A DNA stretch of 64,000 nt from Chaetoderma sp. LZ-2023a (Eukaryota; Mollusca; Caudofoveata; Chaetodermatida; Chaetodermatidae): NCBI GenBank assembly GCA_034401795.1, contig CM067367.1, forward strand, positions 53,960,269-54,024,268. The letters run 5' to 3'. The notes under the pieces are model-generated. The model had not been told where the DNA came from. It worked only from the letters and a program-made list of their open reading frames with translations, and made no database searches. The position numbers and the translations under genes are program-made. Positions 32,289 through 42,055 of the stretch are shown piece after piece. Every line of letters starts with the position of its first letter. Positions within the stretch are counted from its first letter, which is position 1.

Positions 32289-33035
32289 TTAAGTATAGCG
32301 ATACAATACACGCCACTGGTGGTCGTGCCGCCGAATAACGGCATTTATACGACTGATGAAATCAGCGTATAGCACGTCATCGTAAAGGGGGGAGTCTACT
32401 ACGCCAATCCGGAGTCGCTTGTTACTGGATTCGTTCTCCCGCCTATACCCGTGCTTCCGCTTCATATCCAGCCGGGGTTGCTTGCTGTCAAAATCGTCAT
32501 CCGGCATATGCCCGCGCTTGCGCAGCATATAAGGATGCGATGGAAGCGTCTCCATTGGCTCAGAGGGCAGCCCTGGTGCCGCCTCTGGAGCGTCAATCAC
32601 CATAGGCCTAGGAGTTTCGATGATATCACTCAGTGACTCATGGTTTTGATTGCGACTCGTACTGGGTTGAACCTTTTTCCGGTCAACCCTCTTACCCCCT
32701 GTACGCACCTCTGGCTCCATATCCGAAGCTGGCCGCTTCTTACGAGCCTGGGGTGTCGTATCAGCGTCAGTGACCATAGGTTCTGGCTCGGGCAACATCG
32801 CCCTGGGGTGATGGCTAGCCTTCGTCCCCCTGGTAGGGTTACGAATGGGGCGTGGTCGTACCGCGTCACAGCACATTTCTGAGTCGACTACGCGCAACTT
32901 ACATATATTAATTACACGCACCTTACCAGACCTCTGATGGCGGACGTGCGCCACAGGTCCGTTGATCTTAAAGATCTCATACTCGGGGTCACTGCGAGAG
33001 GTCAACTTCATCCTCTCCTCAGCTTTTACGACCAC
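32289..33035 (-). CDS. integrase C-terminal (GPY/F-like) segment plus basic tail
   Basis: The frame continues the integrase after the Pol stop, shifted by one base at a G6 run (33041-33046). Its first 50 residues (YEIFKINGPVAHVRH, KVRVINICKLRVVD) match the pattern of the Gypsy integrase GPY/F module. The rest is Pro/Glu-rich with basic clusters (RKKRPASD, KRVDRKK, SNKRLRIG) that look like nuclear localisation signals, and a YMLRKRG motif. It may be joined to Pol by frameshifting or may show a one-base error. Confidence 0.75.
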   Translation of the reverse strand: MVVKAEERMKLTSRSDPEYEIFKINGPVAHVRHQRSGKVRVINICKLRVVDSEMCCDAVRPRPIRNPTRGTKASHHPRAMLPEPEPMVTDADTTPQARKKRPASDMEPEVRTGGKRVDRKKVQPSTSRNQNHESLSDIIETPRPMVIDAPEAAPGLPSEPMETLPSHPYMLRKRGHMPDDDFDSKQPRLDMKRKHGYRRENESSNKRLRIGVVDSPLYDDVLYADFISRINAVIRRHDHQWRVLYRYT

Positions 33036-35944
33036 CGACCCCCCACTTTAAATTCACCAGCGTTCGCACGCTTATTAATTTGTTCCCTGTGAACCTCCCG
33101 AGATCTAGCTGTCCCCTCACGAGCACGCAGCAAGGCGTTGTTGAGATACGTCAGTCTCTCACCAAGGTCCTGCGACGCATCGATGGGAATGGCTTTCGGC
33201 AATCTCGCCCGTCGCCCGTATGTCAAATAAAATGGCGTATACCCGGTCGTCGAATGACGAGTACTGCAGTACGCTGTCAAAGCCGCACCCAACTCGTCCT
33301 CCCACACCCTCGAGGCATTGTTCACCCCTTTCTGGATCAACTCTTTAAGAGTGCGGTTGAATCTTTCAGTACGTCCATTGGTCTGCGGATGGTACGGGCT
33401 AGACCGCCTGTGGTCGATACCGTGTTCTTTGAACCGCTCCTCCAGAGAATGAGAACAAAATTCTTTACCCTGATCGGTTATCATAATTTCAGGGACGCCA
33501 TGACGCGCGACATACTCGTTGAAGAACTTTTCTTCCACATTTTGAGATGTCTTCGCCGTGATTGGGCATGCTTCTGCCCATGCAGAACAGTGATCAATCA
33601 CAGTCATGATATACACGTTACCCTTATTCGATTCTAATAGTGGACCGATCAAATCCATTCCAATTATCTGACTCGGATAATTGGCCATGGGCATTTCACT
33701 ATACCTGGGTCGGGTAGTGACAGGTCGGTTGACCTGGCATTTCGTACATGTTTCAAGCATACGAATTACGTCTTTTCTTAAAGATGTCCATACAAAAGAA
33801 TCCCTCACCATACCGATGGTCTTCTGCAGACCTTGGTGACCAGCTCGTTCATGAGCCATCCGGAGCACTTTCTCACGGAACAGGGTAGGTAAGACTATTC
33901 TGGGGTACTCGGCGTCTAACGCTGAAGGCGTAACTAAAGAATACAAAATGCCATTCTTGACCATATACTCCTCCGGGGTGTTTTTGAACAACTCCAGGTA
34001 TTCCTTGGTCTGCTCGGCACACAATTCATCATATGGTATGTCGAATGCTTCCAGAGGGACGTGAGGTAACACTCCCTCATCGACGTCTGGTATTACAAAG
34101 TCGCCCGTATCTAGCGTCGCGACTTCCACCGGACGACGTAACCTGGACAACATGTCCGCTCGAATATTCTTCGAGCCTTGGATGTATTCAATCTTACATC
34201 CGTACTCGGCAATCAGTACTGCCCAGCGCTGCACCTTCGTGTTTTTAACTTCGCCCACAAACAAACTCTTTAGGGGTTTGTGGTCTGTATACATGGTAAA
34301 CTGCGTGCCAAATAGATAAGGTCTAAGCTTCTTTAGCGCGTATATTACCGCATAAGCTTCCTTTTCTATCACAGGCCAATTCAACTGACTGTCTTTAAGA
34401 GTAGAGCTAACATACTGAATCACCCGCTCAATACCCTTGTCATCTACCTGTAGCAGTATCGCACCTATCGCATAGCTAGACGCATCAGTATACAATCTAT
34501 ACGGAGTATTCAAATTCGGATACGTGAGAACCGTCTCACTACACAGCAAGTTTTGCAATTTCTTAAACGCTTGCTGTTCTTCCTGACCCCACTCAAAACG
34601 TTTATATTTCTTAGTCAATTCTATCAAAGGCTTAGCAATTTTGGCATAGCCTTGCACACAAGAGCGGTAATACCCTGTAGCTCCAAGGAAACTTCTCACC
34701 TCACTCACATCGCGTGGCGGTGACATTTCTCTTATGACCTTGACCTTCTGAACCTGAGGAGCGACTCCTAGTGCCGAAATGTGATACCCTAACAAGTCCA
34801 CAGACTTACGGGCAAATTCGCATTTCTTTTTCTTAACCTGTAAATTGTATTCGCGAATCCTACGCATAACCTTACGCAAATGCTGTGCATGCTCAGCCGG
34901 ATTTCTCGAATATACGACTATATCGTCGACGAACACATGCAAATATTTTCCCACGAATTCTCGGAAAATATCGTTCATTGCCCTCTGAAATACGGCACCT
35001 GAGTTCGCAAAACCGAACGGCATCCGAACAAAATCGAACAAACCTTCACTGCAAACGAACGCTGTTTTCTCTATGTCTTGGCTGTCCATTGGTATCTGCC
35101 AATAGCCAGACTTCAAGTCCATAGTCGAAAATATCGTTGCACTGCACATCGAATCAAAAATATCAGCTATGTTTGGCAGTGGACAACTATCCTTCTTGCA
35201 CACAGAATTCAACTTTCTGTAGTCGACACAAAATCTAGTCCCCCCATCCTTTTTAGGGACCAACGTAATGGGCGACGCCCATAGCGATGACGATGGTCTT
35301 ATGATGCCCGCTGCCAGCATTTCAGCCACTTGATTCTTGACTATATACTGCTTGGCCAGCGGTAGACGGTAGGCTTTTTGCCTTATAGGATAAGCATCTC
35401 CTGTTGGTACCGTACACCTCACTTTGGGGACCAATCCTAACGTGTTTGGACGAGCCGTATCAAAGATATCGGCAAAGTCCACCATGACTTGGTCGATATC
35501 TTTATATCCGGTCGTTTCTTTACAACTAGCATAGACATAATTCGTCTGTTCCCTATGTGGATATTCAAAGGGATATACCTGGCCAAACCATACTACTATT
35601 ATGGCCTGATAGTCAATCTTTGCATTTCCCAGGTGCAAAGCATCCGCTCCAAGTAAACATTCATGCCTCATTCTGGCCACAATTGTACTAGGGATGGGTC
35701 GGGCGTTCTCGAATCTTACTTGTGTTTCCCCCAACAACTTTATCGGGGAACCATTTACAGCTAAGAGCGTTCTTGCTCTTTTCAATGGCTTAGCATTCAA
35801 CATGCTACGCCATATATCCTTACGAATCAAGGATGTGCTAGCACCAGTATCCACTAAGGCATGCAGGTACTTACCCTGATCCGATGGACCGTCTTTATCG
35901 ATTTTTAGACGGATTAAGAACCGCTCGGTCGGTGATCTCACCAA
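33026..35944 (-). CDS. pol: Pol polyprotein: protease, RT, RNase H, integrase
   Basis: 972 codons. Protease: LVDTGAST with catalytic Asp about residue 32. Reverse transcriptase, about 180-400: TMDLKSGYWQ (Asp 275) and HVFVDDIVV (Asp 340/341). RNase H: YTDASS (Asp 487), EKEAYA (Glu 529), YTDHKPL (Asp 554). Integrase: zinc finger H698/H703 with C733/C736, then a DDE core at Asp 764, Asp 824 and Glu 860, a DD35E spacing. All catalytic residues are present. The order is Ty3/Gypsy. There is no clean ATG; expression probably depends on frameshift or readthrough from gag. It ends in a frame break within the integrase tail. Confidence 0.95.
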   Translation of the reverse strand: MVRSPTERFLIRLKIDKDGPSDQGKYLHALVDTGASTSLIRKDIWRSMLNAKPLKRARTLLAVNGSPIKLLGETQVRFENARPIPSTIVARMRHECLLGADALHLGNAKIDYQAIIVVWFGQVYPFEYPHREQTNYVYASCKETTGYKDIDQVMVDFADIFDTARPNTLGLVPKVRCTVPTGDAYPIRQKAYRLPLAKQYIVKNQVAEMLAAGIIRPSSSLWASPITLVPKKDGGTRFCVDYRKLNSVCKKDSCPLPNIADIFDSMCSATIFSTMDLKSGYWQIPMDSQDIEKTAFVCSEGLFDFVRMPFGFANSGAVFQRAMNDIFREFVGKYLHVFVDDIVVYSRNPAEHAQHLRKVMRRIREYNLQVKKKKCEFARKSVDLLGYHISALGVAPQVQKVKVIREMSPPRDVSEVRSFLGATGYYRSCVQGYAKIAKPLIELTKKYKRFEWGQEEQQAFKKLQNLLCSETVLTYPNLNTPYRLYTDASSYAIGAILLQVDDKGIERVIQYVSSTLKDSQLNWPVIEKEAYAVIYALKKLRPYLFGTQFTMYTDHKPLKSLFVGEVKNTKVQRWAVLIAEYGCKIEYIQGSKNIRADMLSRLRRPVEVATLDTGDFVIPDVDEGVLPHVPLEAFDIPYDELCAEQTKEYLELFKNTPEEYMVKNGILYSLVTPSALDAEYPRIVLPTLFREKVLRMAHERAGHQGLQKTIGMVRDSFVWTSLRKDVIRMLETCTKCQVNRPVTTRPRYSEMPMANYPSQIIGMDLIGPLLESNKGNVYIMTVIDHCSAWAEACPITAKTSQNVEEKFFNEYVARHGVPEIMITDQGKEFCSHSLEERFKEHGIDHRRSSPYHPQTNGRTERFNRTLKELIQKGVNNASRVWEDELGAALTAYCSTRHSTTGYTPFYLTYGRRARLPKAIPIDASQDLGERLTYLNNALLRAREGTARSREVHREQINKRANAGEFKVGGRWS

Positions 35945-36132
35945 CGGCTCTCTCCATCGTCGTTTCCCGGGCTCCTTCGTCCATTGACGACTTTGGCGTA
36001 GCTGTTCCGGCGGGAGGATGAATTGTGTCCGACACCGTATGAATAATGGCCCATTTCATCCGTCCCCTCCCCAGTCAAGATAAAACTGTCTCTGTCTTCA
36101 TATTCGTTATTTTTCTTCAAACGATTGTTCAA
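35938..36132 (-). CDS. gag-pol linker ORF
   Basis: A 64-codon frame rich in Asn, Arg, Asp and Ser between the zinc-knuckle ORF and Pol, overlapping the start of Pol by 7 bases. It may be the true gag C-terminus or a spacer frame; no domain seen. Confidence 0.4.
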   Translation of the reverse strand: MNNRLKKNNEYEDRDSFILTGEGTDEMGHYSYGVGHNSSSRRNSYAKVVNGRRSPGNDDGESRW

Positions 36133-36189
36133 GTCTTTCCTGACGTTCCTGGAACAGTCGCGCGGCGTGATGTTCTTTTCCTGCTGTCG

Positions 36190-36633
36190 TCAGTCGACTA
36201 AGTCAATGTCCATATCGTCGGTGCGGGGACGTTTGATCGCCCTGCGGTCGTTCGGACCCTTTTGTTGGGTCCCGGCAGGACCATTCTGCAGCGGATATCC
36301 GTGCTGTGGGCAGTCTCTCACATAGTGGCCATCTTTGCCACACCCAAAACACCTCACTGTTACGGCGGAAGTCATCTGCCGGCTCCTGTACACCCCAAAA
36401 CAATTCTGGGCCATGTGCCCTTCTCTCCCGCACTGGGAACAGGTTATGGGCAGCGCCCATCGCGGTTGTCGGGGTCGCTGGGCAGGCTGTCTGCTGACGT
36501 CTTCCCGTGGCTGTACCGCTTGACGGCAGTCACTCTTGTAATGACCAACCCAGCCACAATTATAGCAGGTAATGTACTGCTCTTGTCCCCCCGTCCTGAC
36601 TGGTCGTGGCGAGGGTGGGGCGCATTGCTTTGC
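36190..36633 (-). CDS. gag: Gag nucleocapsid part, three CCHC zinc knuckles
   Basis: It reads in frame from directly after an amber codon at 36634-36636. Three CX2CX4HX4C knuckles (CYNCGWVGHYKSDC, CSQCGREGHMAQNC, CFGCGKDGHYVRDC) are spaced by basic, Gln/Pro-rich linkers. These bind the genomic RNA. The segment ends with acidic residues (DDMDIDLVD) and a stop at 36190. Confidence 0.88.
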   Translation of the reverse strand, partial: AKQCAPPSPRPVRTGGQEQYITCYNCGWVGHYKSDCRQAVQPREDVSRQPAQRPRQPRWALPITCSQCGREGHMAQNCFGVYRSRQMTSAVTVRCFGCGKDGHYVRDCPQHGYPLQNGPAGTQQKGPNDRRAIKRPRTDDMDIDLVD

Positions 36634-36918
36634 CTACGGGTCTGTCTTCTTCGTGGGCTGGGCGGCCCCGGTCACCGGCTTCCGTCGCTGTAGCTGCATG
36701 TCCCTAACCAAGCCACAGAGTTGCTCGATCATTTTGCTCTGTCGAGCAGTCTGTCTTTCCAACGTCTTGACGACCGTCCATATTTCCCGTTCGTCTGCAG
36801 ACTCTAACATATCTACCTCCATTCTTTCCTCTCGATTATGATCACTATCGATCTTCATCGATTGCAGTAAGTCGTCACTCACTGCCTCTTCTTCAGCTAT
36901 TTCAATAGCTCGGTTCAA
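36634..36918 (-). CDS. gag: Gag N-terminal fragment ending in amber codon
   Basis: 94 codons, acidic (EEEAVSDD, REERMEVDMLES), then a helical stretch (IWTVVKTLERQTARQSKMIE). An in-frame TAG at 36634 separates it from the zinc knuckles. Only about 350 bp lie between the 5' LTR and this ATG, and the whole gag reading is about 240 codons. No capsid domain (usually about 200 residues) can be placed, so the capsid seems deleted or very reduced. Confidence 0.75.
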   Translation of the reverse strand: MNRAIEIAEEEAVSDDLLQSMKIDSDHNREERMEVDMLESADEREIWTVVKTLERQTARQSKMIEQLCGLVRDMQLQRRKPVTGAAQPTKKTDP

Positions 36919-37263
36919 GGTGGTCGTACGCTTCTGGATGATTCATTTGCTTAGGCTATGATCAGCCAACACCCTCAGGTAGATTCCCAGTACGGTACGT
37001 CGATTGTCGTCGTTCTCCTGTGGGTAGGCCCGGCTGCTCAGTTCGGTGGGCCTCTTGGCGTCGCCATTGCTCCTATTGGTATTCTAATGTTATGCTGATC
37101 CTAGCTAGCCTTGGCCGTTCTGGGCTGCCTCCAGAAAAACTGTTATTCTGTCGGCTAAATCGTTCAGTAATAGCGTAGCTGGTCTCCCCTCGTTCGCTTG
37201 GGCCATACGCTATGTACTCACTGCGTTTTGGTTTTGCTCCGGATCCTGGCAGGCGCTCGTCAA
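36919..37263 (-). mobile_element. 5' leader of the provirus
   Basis: About 345 bp between the LTR and the gag ATG; it should hold the primer binding site. Minus-strand TTGACGAGCGCCTGCCAGG follows the LTR, but I cannot assign a tRNA. Confidence 0.6.
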
Positions 37264-38805
37264 TGAAGATTTCGGATTCTATATCTTTCGATTCTGTTTT
37301 TCGCTACTATCTCCGGCAAGACTATGATGTTGCGGTTGCTGCGACAACCGATCTTTCCAAACAGGAAGTAGCGTGATTACCAGCTCGCCTCGTCAGAAGA
37401 TGATTATGACGATATTTGTACTTGGTAATCTGGGCCTGATCTGATTACAGAAGATGTCGGTAAGCTACGGTGGTTTCCCGTAGGTGCCAGAGTAAACACT
37501 ATTTAAAACACGAACTCGTGCCTTGAGGTAAAGTATCAAGGTGATAGCTTTATTCTCCTAATTCTAACTATGTACTTTTACGTGAAAGTGACTTATACTG
37601 TCACAACAGAATTTATAAAAACAAACTTATTTATTTGATTCAGTATTCTATGTAGTTAATTAGAAATACGATTACTGGTTCTTTACTTAAATAATGTTAC
37701 GTTTCGCTACTAGCTAAACAATTTCTCCGAATACTGTTATTGGCTACTTAAAACCATTCATCAAGAACTTATTTGAATTTCGACAAAAATCGGTTCCACA
37801 GAACTATATGGATTCGAGGCTAGGTTTACTTCAACGCACTGTTGTTCGGACTCGGAATCCCGATTAAAGTTAAAGTCCCCTTTATATACTATCTTAGTTT
37901 TCGTTCTCCCATTTTAGAATTCCGGATGGCTTCTTCATCCGGACGACGACCTGTCTAGAATGACGGATGCTTGTTCATACCAAGGCTTGCTGGTGGACCG
38001 GCACGCCTCTTGACTCATATCTTTTTGATAGTAATTTCCGATTTGTGTAGGCAACAGTCGGCCCTTGTAGAATGCTATACAATCGACCACTTGTAGAATG
38101 CTAGAGTTATCGGCACTCAAGTTACCATTTCTCTTAGCCTACAGGACACCATGTAACTAACTACATCCGTTTGTCATATCTAACCCCTTGGTTGACTCCT
38201 GCCTGGCGCCGCAGCCTGGCGCCAGCCATTATCCGGCACAAGTATCCCTTTTGCGCTCGGTTTAGATTCAGTTTCGATTTCAGTTTCGACAAAATTACCA
38301 CCCACAAACTTGACTCTATAGAAATATAGAAACTCGGTCACATTATCACGGTCCTATGGTAAGTCGGTCGTCGCCACGTTACTACGTCATTCTATGAGTC
38401 ATTCAGTCTGTGCTACGTACACTCTGTCCGTAGCACCCTACCGACGCTCTTGCTTGAATATTTAGAAAACTATTGGTCGTACCTTCTGCTGAATACTATA
38501 AAAGGTCATGCCGCCGCTGCAGCAATAACTTTCATCTTTCAACCACCGACGGACTCCATCAGCTCACTGCCCTAAGTCTTAGTCTATTCTATTCCAATTT
38601 CACTTATTGTTTCAGCTACATTTTCGTGTCAGTTTTGCATCGACTTGATGCACACACTAGATCGCGCTATTATTTTCCTGCTCATTGTGTTATCTGTTCC
38701 TTAGCTCGCCTAGTATTCAAATATAGTAATTCACTGGGGTCTTAGACTGCAAATATAAGATGTCCCCGGGGTCATGACCCCCCAGAAGACAATCCCATAT
38801 CTACA
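37264..38805 (-). repeat. 5' LTR (1542 bp)
   Basis: Same length and ends as the 3' LTR. I noticed about nine substitutions, for example CGCTACTAGC here against CGCGACTAGC. The sense TATA is at about 37880-37889 and the antisense TATA at about 38501. Confidence 0.95.
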
Positions 38806-38809
38806 ATTT

Positions 38810-39185
38810 GACAACATGCATATTTCTGATGCTACCATTGATAAATGAGTTTCAACGTTGTATAGCCGCAAAATTTGTATTCTAATTATGCCATTGTGTT
38901 TGCAAGTTGTATTTGTTTATCAGGGGGTTTATTCAAAATACATAGGAGAGACTGAATCAGCTAGACTAACGGTGTGTGCAGAAACAATTGAACATGAGTT
39001 AGTATTTATTTCAGTGACTTAATTTATTTAATTATTTTTTAAGAGGCGGGGTTGGGTGGGGAGGTTGGGCGGGGTGTGTGGATGTGGGGGGGGGGGGCGT
39101 TGGCCACTGAAAGTACAACCGAACTTTAATGCTCAGTCTGCTCTGAATATTCTAAAAATCATTGAAGTTCTAATCTAAAGTATAA
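38810..39185. other. no gene seen
   Basis: AT-rich, then a G-rich run (39045-39100). Nothing supported. Confidence 0.45.
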
Positions 39186-39199
39186 TTTTTAATAGAAAT

Positions 39200-39450
39200 G
39201 GGTAAATGGCACAGCTGCCCCCGCTGCCCCCATGTCCAAAGGGCAATGGGTGGGGGTGGGGGGGGCTGGCCCACCGCCCCCGTGCTTCCGGCGCCCATGC
39301 ATGCAAGCAGGGTGACATCATTGTGCCACCAACCTGTCTGCCATGTTTGGGTTCTTCTGTGGGGTTTGTTTGTACCGAATGCTGAATTGTGTTGTGTGTT
39401 CCAATAGTGACCAGATGTTGGGTTAGTATGTGATGTGCGCAAGTGGGTTG
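39200..39450. repeat. dispersed repeat related to 24330-24625
   Basis: CATGTTTGGGTTCTTCTGTG, TGTTGGGTTAGTATGTGATG and GCGCAAGTGGG match the earlier units. CCGGCGCCCATGCATGCAAG is the inverted form of the block near 24580. Confidence 0.6.
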
Positions 39451-39479
39451 ATAACATAAATAAACAATTTAAACTAAAA

Positions 39480-40190
39480 ATACAAGCAACTAATAATACA
39501 ATACCAACACAATCTCACAAGGCAATAAAAAGCGATTGGCTTATGCCTAACGTCGGTAGTGTGTAAAATAATGGAATCAATTATAAAGGATGCAAAAATG
39601 GACCATCTAAGAACAAATAAAATGCTTTCAGACAAACATTATGCCTTTATCAGTGGCAGATCTACTGTTCTACAATTGCTAAATGTACTTGAAAAATGGC
39701 TGCAGACACTTGATAAAGGCAGGGTGATTGATGTTATCTACTGTGACTTTATGAAGGCATTTGGCAAGGTTCCTCACAAACGTCTCATGAAAAAGTTATC
39801 TACATATGGCATGGAAGGTAAATTGTTGGATTGGATATAAGCATTTTTAACCGGTAGAACACAACAGGTATTAAGCAACGGGTCCGTTCTAAAACAACAC
39901 AGATCACAAGTGGCATACCACAAGGTTCTGTTTTGAGACCACTTCTTTTCATAATATATATCAATGATCATCCTGATGCAATTAACTATGGCTCTAAAAT
40001 GTTCCTGTTTGCAGATTACACAAAACTCTTCAGATCATTTTTAATTGAACAGACTGTATTTCACTGCAAAATGACATAAATTTGATGTGCTCATGGACGG
40101 GTGTTTCATTATTAAAACTTCACCCCGATAAGTGCAAATATATGGGAATCTCTACTTAAAAAACAGAACCACACTCCTATACACTGATAT
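39480..40190 (+). pseudogene. CR1/L2-like non-LTR RT, broken copy, part 1
   Basis: Sense-strand RT motifs: KHYAFISGRSTVLQLLNVLE, then DVIYCDFMKAFGKVPH, and after a stop and frameshift SGIPQGSV, YINDHPDAI and FADYTKLF. The catalytic FADD is FADY here, which would abolish polymerisation. Stops and frameshifts after 39840 show a dead copy. The sequence breaks off near 40190 where younger insertions start and resumes at about 41470. Confidence 0.85.
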
Positions 40191-40390
40191 CATGCAGCCA
40201 TATTCTATTCTTCTATTATATTCTGTAACTCCCACCTTTTCATTAGGCACACCCAGCAGAACCGGTGATTGTGGCTATATAAACTAAGTCCTAACTAACC
40301 CATAATTAATAATATAGGTGCAATTAATTAATATAAATTACATACAGGACATGAGTCCTGTATGTATGTATGTATGTATGTATGTATGTA

Positions 40391-40648
40391 TATTTTTTTT
40401 ATATTTTATTGACGCACTGGCAACGTGCGGCTTCAATTTCCATGTGCTAACTTAGCCGACAGTCATGCACCCATTACTTTAATTTGTTGATCATCTCCCG
40501 GTCGGGGGGATCGAACCGCCATTCTGCAACTCCGCATAGCATCAGCAACCAGGCATCTTTCCACTGGACCACCGCAGCAAGACTAAAAAGTCAAGGATTG
40601 GCCGACCAGCTTTCACATGTCTAATATACTGACACACTGACGATTCAT
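40391..40648 (-). mobile_element. tRNA-derived SINE, copy 1
   Basis: On the minus strand TGGTCCAGTGG (A box, 40561-40571) and GGTTCGATCCC (B box, 40507-40517) lie in a tRNA-like head, followed by a body and an A-rich tail (AATAAAA.., about 40391-40410). These internal boxes recruit RNA polymerase III. About 55 bp precede the tRNA-like head. It is nearly identical to copy 2. Confidence 0.8.
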
Positions 40649-40740
40649 ATGGTACTATCTGTGGATGCACCTGCCACAATTCAATCCTAGGCTTTTACGC
40701 CTATTGTACTCTGACTCCAGCACGGCTCTGACAGTTTATG

Positions 40741-40990
40741 TATTTTTTTTTTATTGACGCACTGGCAACGTGCGGCTTCAATTTCCATGTGCTAACTTAG
40801 CCGACAGTCATGCACCCATTACTTTAATTTGTTGATCACCATCTCCCAGTCGGGGGATCGAACCGCCATTCTACAACTCCGCATAGCATCAGCAACCAGG
40901 CATCTTTCCACTGGACCACCGCACCAAGACTAAAAAGTCAAGGATTGGCCGACCAGCTTTCACATGTCTGATATACTGACACACTGACGA
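40741..40990 (-). mobile_element. tRNA-derived SINE, copy 2
   Basis: Same A box (40908-40918) and B box (40854-40864), body and A-rich tail as copy 1. The hairpin MITE starts directly at its 5' side. Confidence 0.8.
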
Positions 40991-41218
40991 TAGTGTACTG
41001 ACCTCTACTTACCTTAACCAGTGAGCCTAAATGTGCATAGGCCTTAAGGAAAATTATCTTCAATTAGCACACTATAGTCTGTTGCATGCTTATGTATATA
41101 TACACACACATGCACATAAGCCTGCAACAGGCTATAGTGTGCTAATTGAAGATAATTTTCCTTAAGGCAGATGCACATTTAGGCTTACTGATTAAGGTAA
41201 GCAGAAGTCAGTACACTA
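40991..41218. mobile_element. hairpin MITE, mariner-like (TA-flanked)
   Basis: TAGTGTACTGAC at the left and GTCAGTACACTA at the right bound two arms of about 100 bp (CTTAAGGAAAATTATCTTCA with its complement) around a TATATATACACAC loop. TA flanks fit Tc1/mariner target sites. It interrupts the 5' flank of SINE copy 2. Confidence 0.85.
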
Positions 41219-41469
41219 GCCTGTTAATACCTAGTTAGTGATAATTGTCCTCGATATGCATTCATTGGTTATCCTACAGCAATGACTATTGAGACAATAC
41301 TTAGCAGGTCATGACATATAGGTGTCAGTAATGTATAAGCTACAGAGTTGCTTTCTATGAACAGATTACTGGCTAACTACATATAGGTAGGTACTCTGAT
41401 TCTGATTAGTTGACATAGTTTTGAGGAATGTTAATGTTATTGTTATTATTATTTACTAGGCCACATTTA

Positions 41470-41730
41470 GCTGCTTACCATACTTTAGCACACTCCCCTA
41501 CTGAAAAAGATATTGGTGTGATAATCGATGAAAAGCTAAATTTTGACCAGCACATAAATGAAAAAATAAAAAAAGCAAACCAAATAATGGGATTAATCCG
41601 ACGTACATTTAGCTACATAGATAAATATAATTTTACCCACCTATTCAAGGCTCTCATTAGACCACATATTGAATATGCTAATGTTGCTTGGGCCCCATAT
41701 TTCAAAGAATACATAAATGAACTCCTATGA
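41470..41730 (+). pseudogene. CR1/L2-like non-LTR RT, broken copy, part 2
   Basis: KDIGVIIDEKLNFDQHINEK, then KANQIMGLIRRTFSYID and LIRPHIEYANVAWAPY are the conserved post-catalytic region of CR1/L2 ORF2. It matches residues 165-240 of the copy at 42696. It ends at 41730 where a minus-strand non-LTR fragment is inserted. Confidence 0.85.
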
Positions 41731-41734
41731 ATCC

Positions 41735-42055
41735 TCTTCTGACGGCAGGCATCAACTCGCCCCTGACGTCAGTTCTGGGGTGCATACACTGGTGGGCTGA
41801 CTCAGTTGCTGGTTGTCTTCATATTCGTAGTTTATTAGTGAATCTTTAAAGTAGGTAGTGGTATGAAAGAGTGGTTCAGATTCGAAATTGAATAGCAGTG
41901 GATGCTGCATTGGTAATGTATTCTGGTAGTTTGTCCCATTGGTCTGTGCATTGTGAAGGGAAAGAGAACCTTTTGATATTTAGCCTAGATCTAGTTTTCT
42001 TAATTTTTTTACTATGACCTCTTGTAATACAGTTATTGTAAATGCTGTAGAAAAT
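41735..42055 (-). mobile_element. non-LTR 3' fragment inserted antisense into the broken copy
   Basis: On the minus strand CITRGHSKKIKK, then RFSFPSQCTDQWDKLPEYI matches the C-terminus of CR1/L2 ORF2. It sits exactly between EYINELL and ENVQR...LTYSERLHTLKLPTLGFRR of the host copy, so a 5'-truncated relative jumped into it. Confidence 0.8.

Larger units (their letters stand above)
28146..38805 (-). mobile_element. Gypsy/errantivirus-like LTR retrotransposon with env, full length
   Basis: A 10,660-bp provirus on the minus strand: 5' LTR 37264-38805, gag, protease-RT-RNase H-integrase, an integrase tail ORF, an env-like ORF, and 3' LTR 28146-29687, flanked by ATTT. The order RT-RNase H-integrase places it in Ty3/Gypsy (Metaviridae), and the envelope-like gene resembles errantiviruses. 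The LTRs differ at roughly nine sites by eye, so it is young. Gag, pol/integrase and env are each interrupted, so this copy looks non-functional. Confidence 0.93.

Noticed and set aside
33080..33637. 185-codon plus-strand ORF
   Set aside because: Antisense shadow of the integrase region of Pol.
36262..36693. 143-codon plus-strand ORF
   Set aside because: Antisense shadow of the zinc-knuckle part of gag.
40500..40580. A functional tRNA gene
   Set aside because: A and B boxes are present, but the sequence sits in a repeated SINE with A-rich tail and I cannot fold a convincing acceptor stem.
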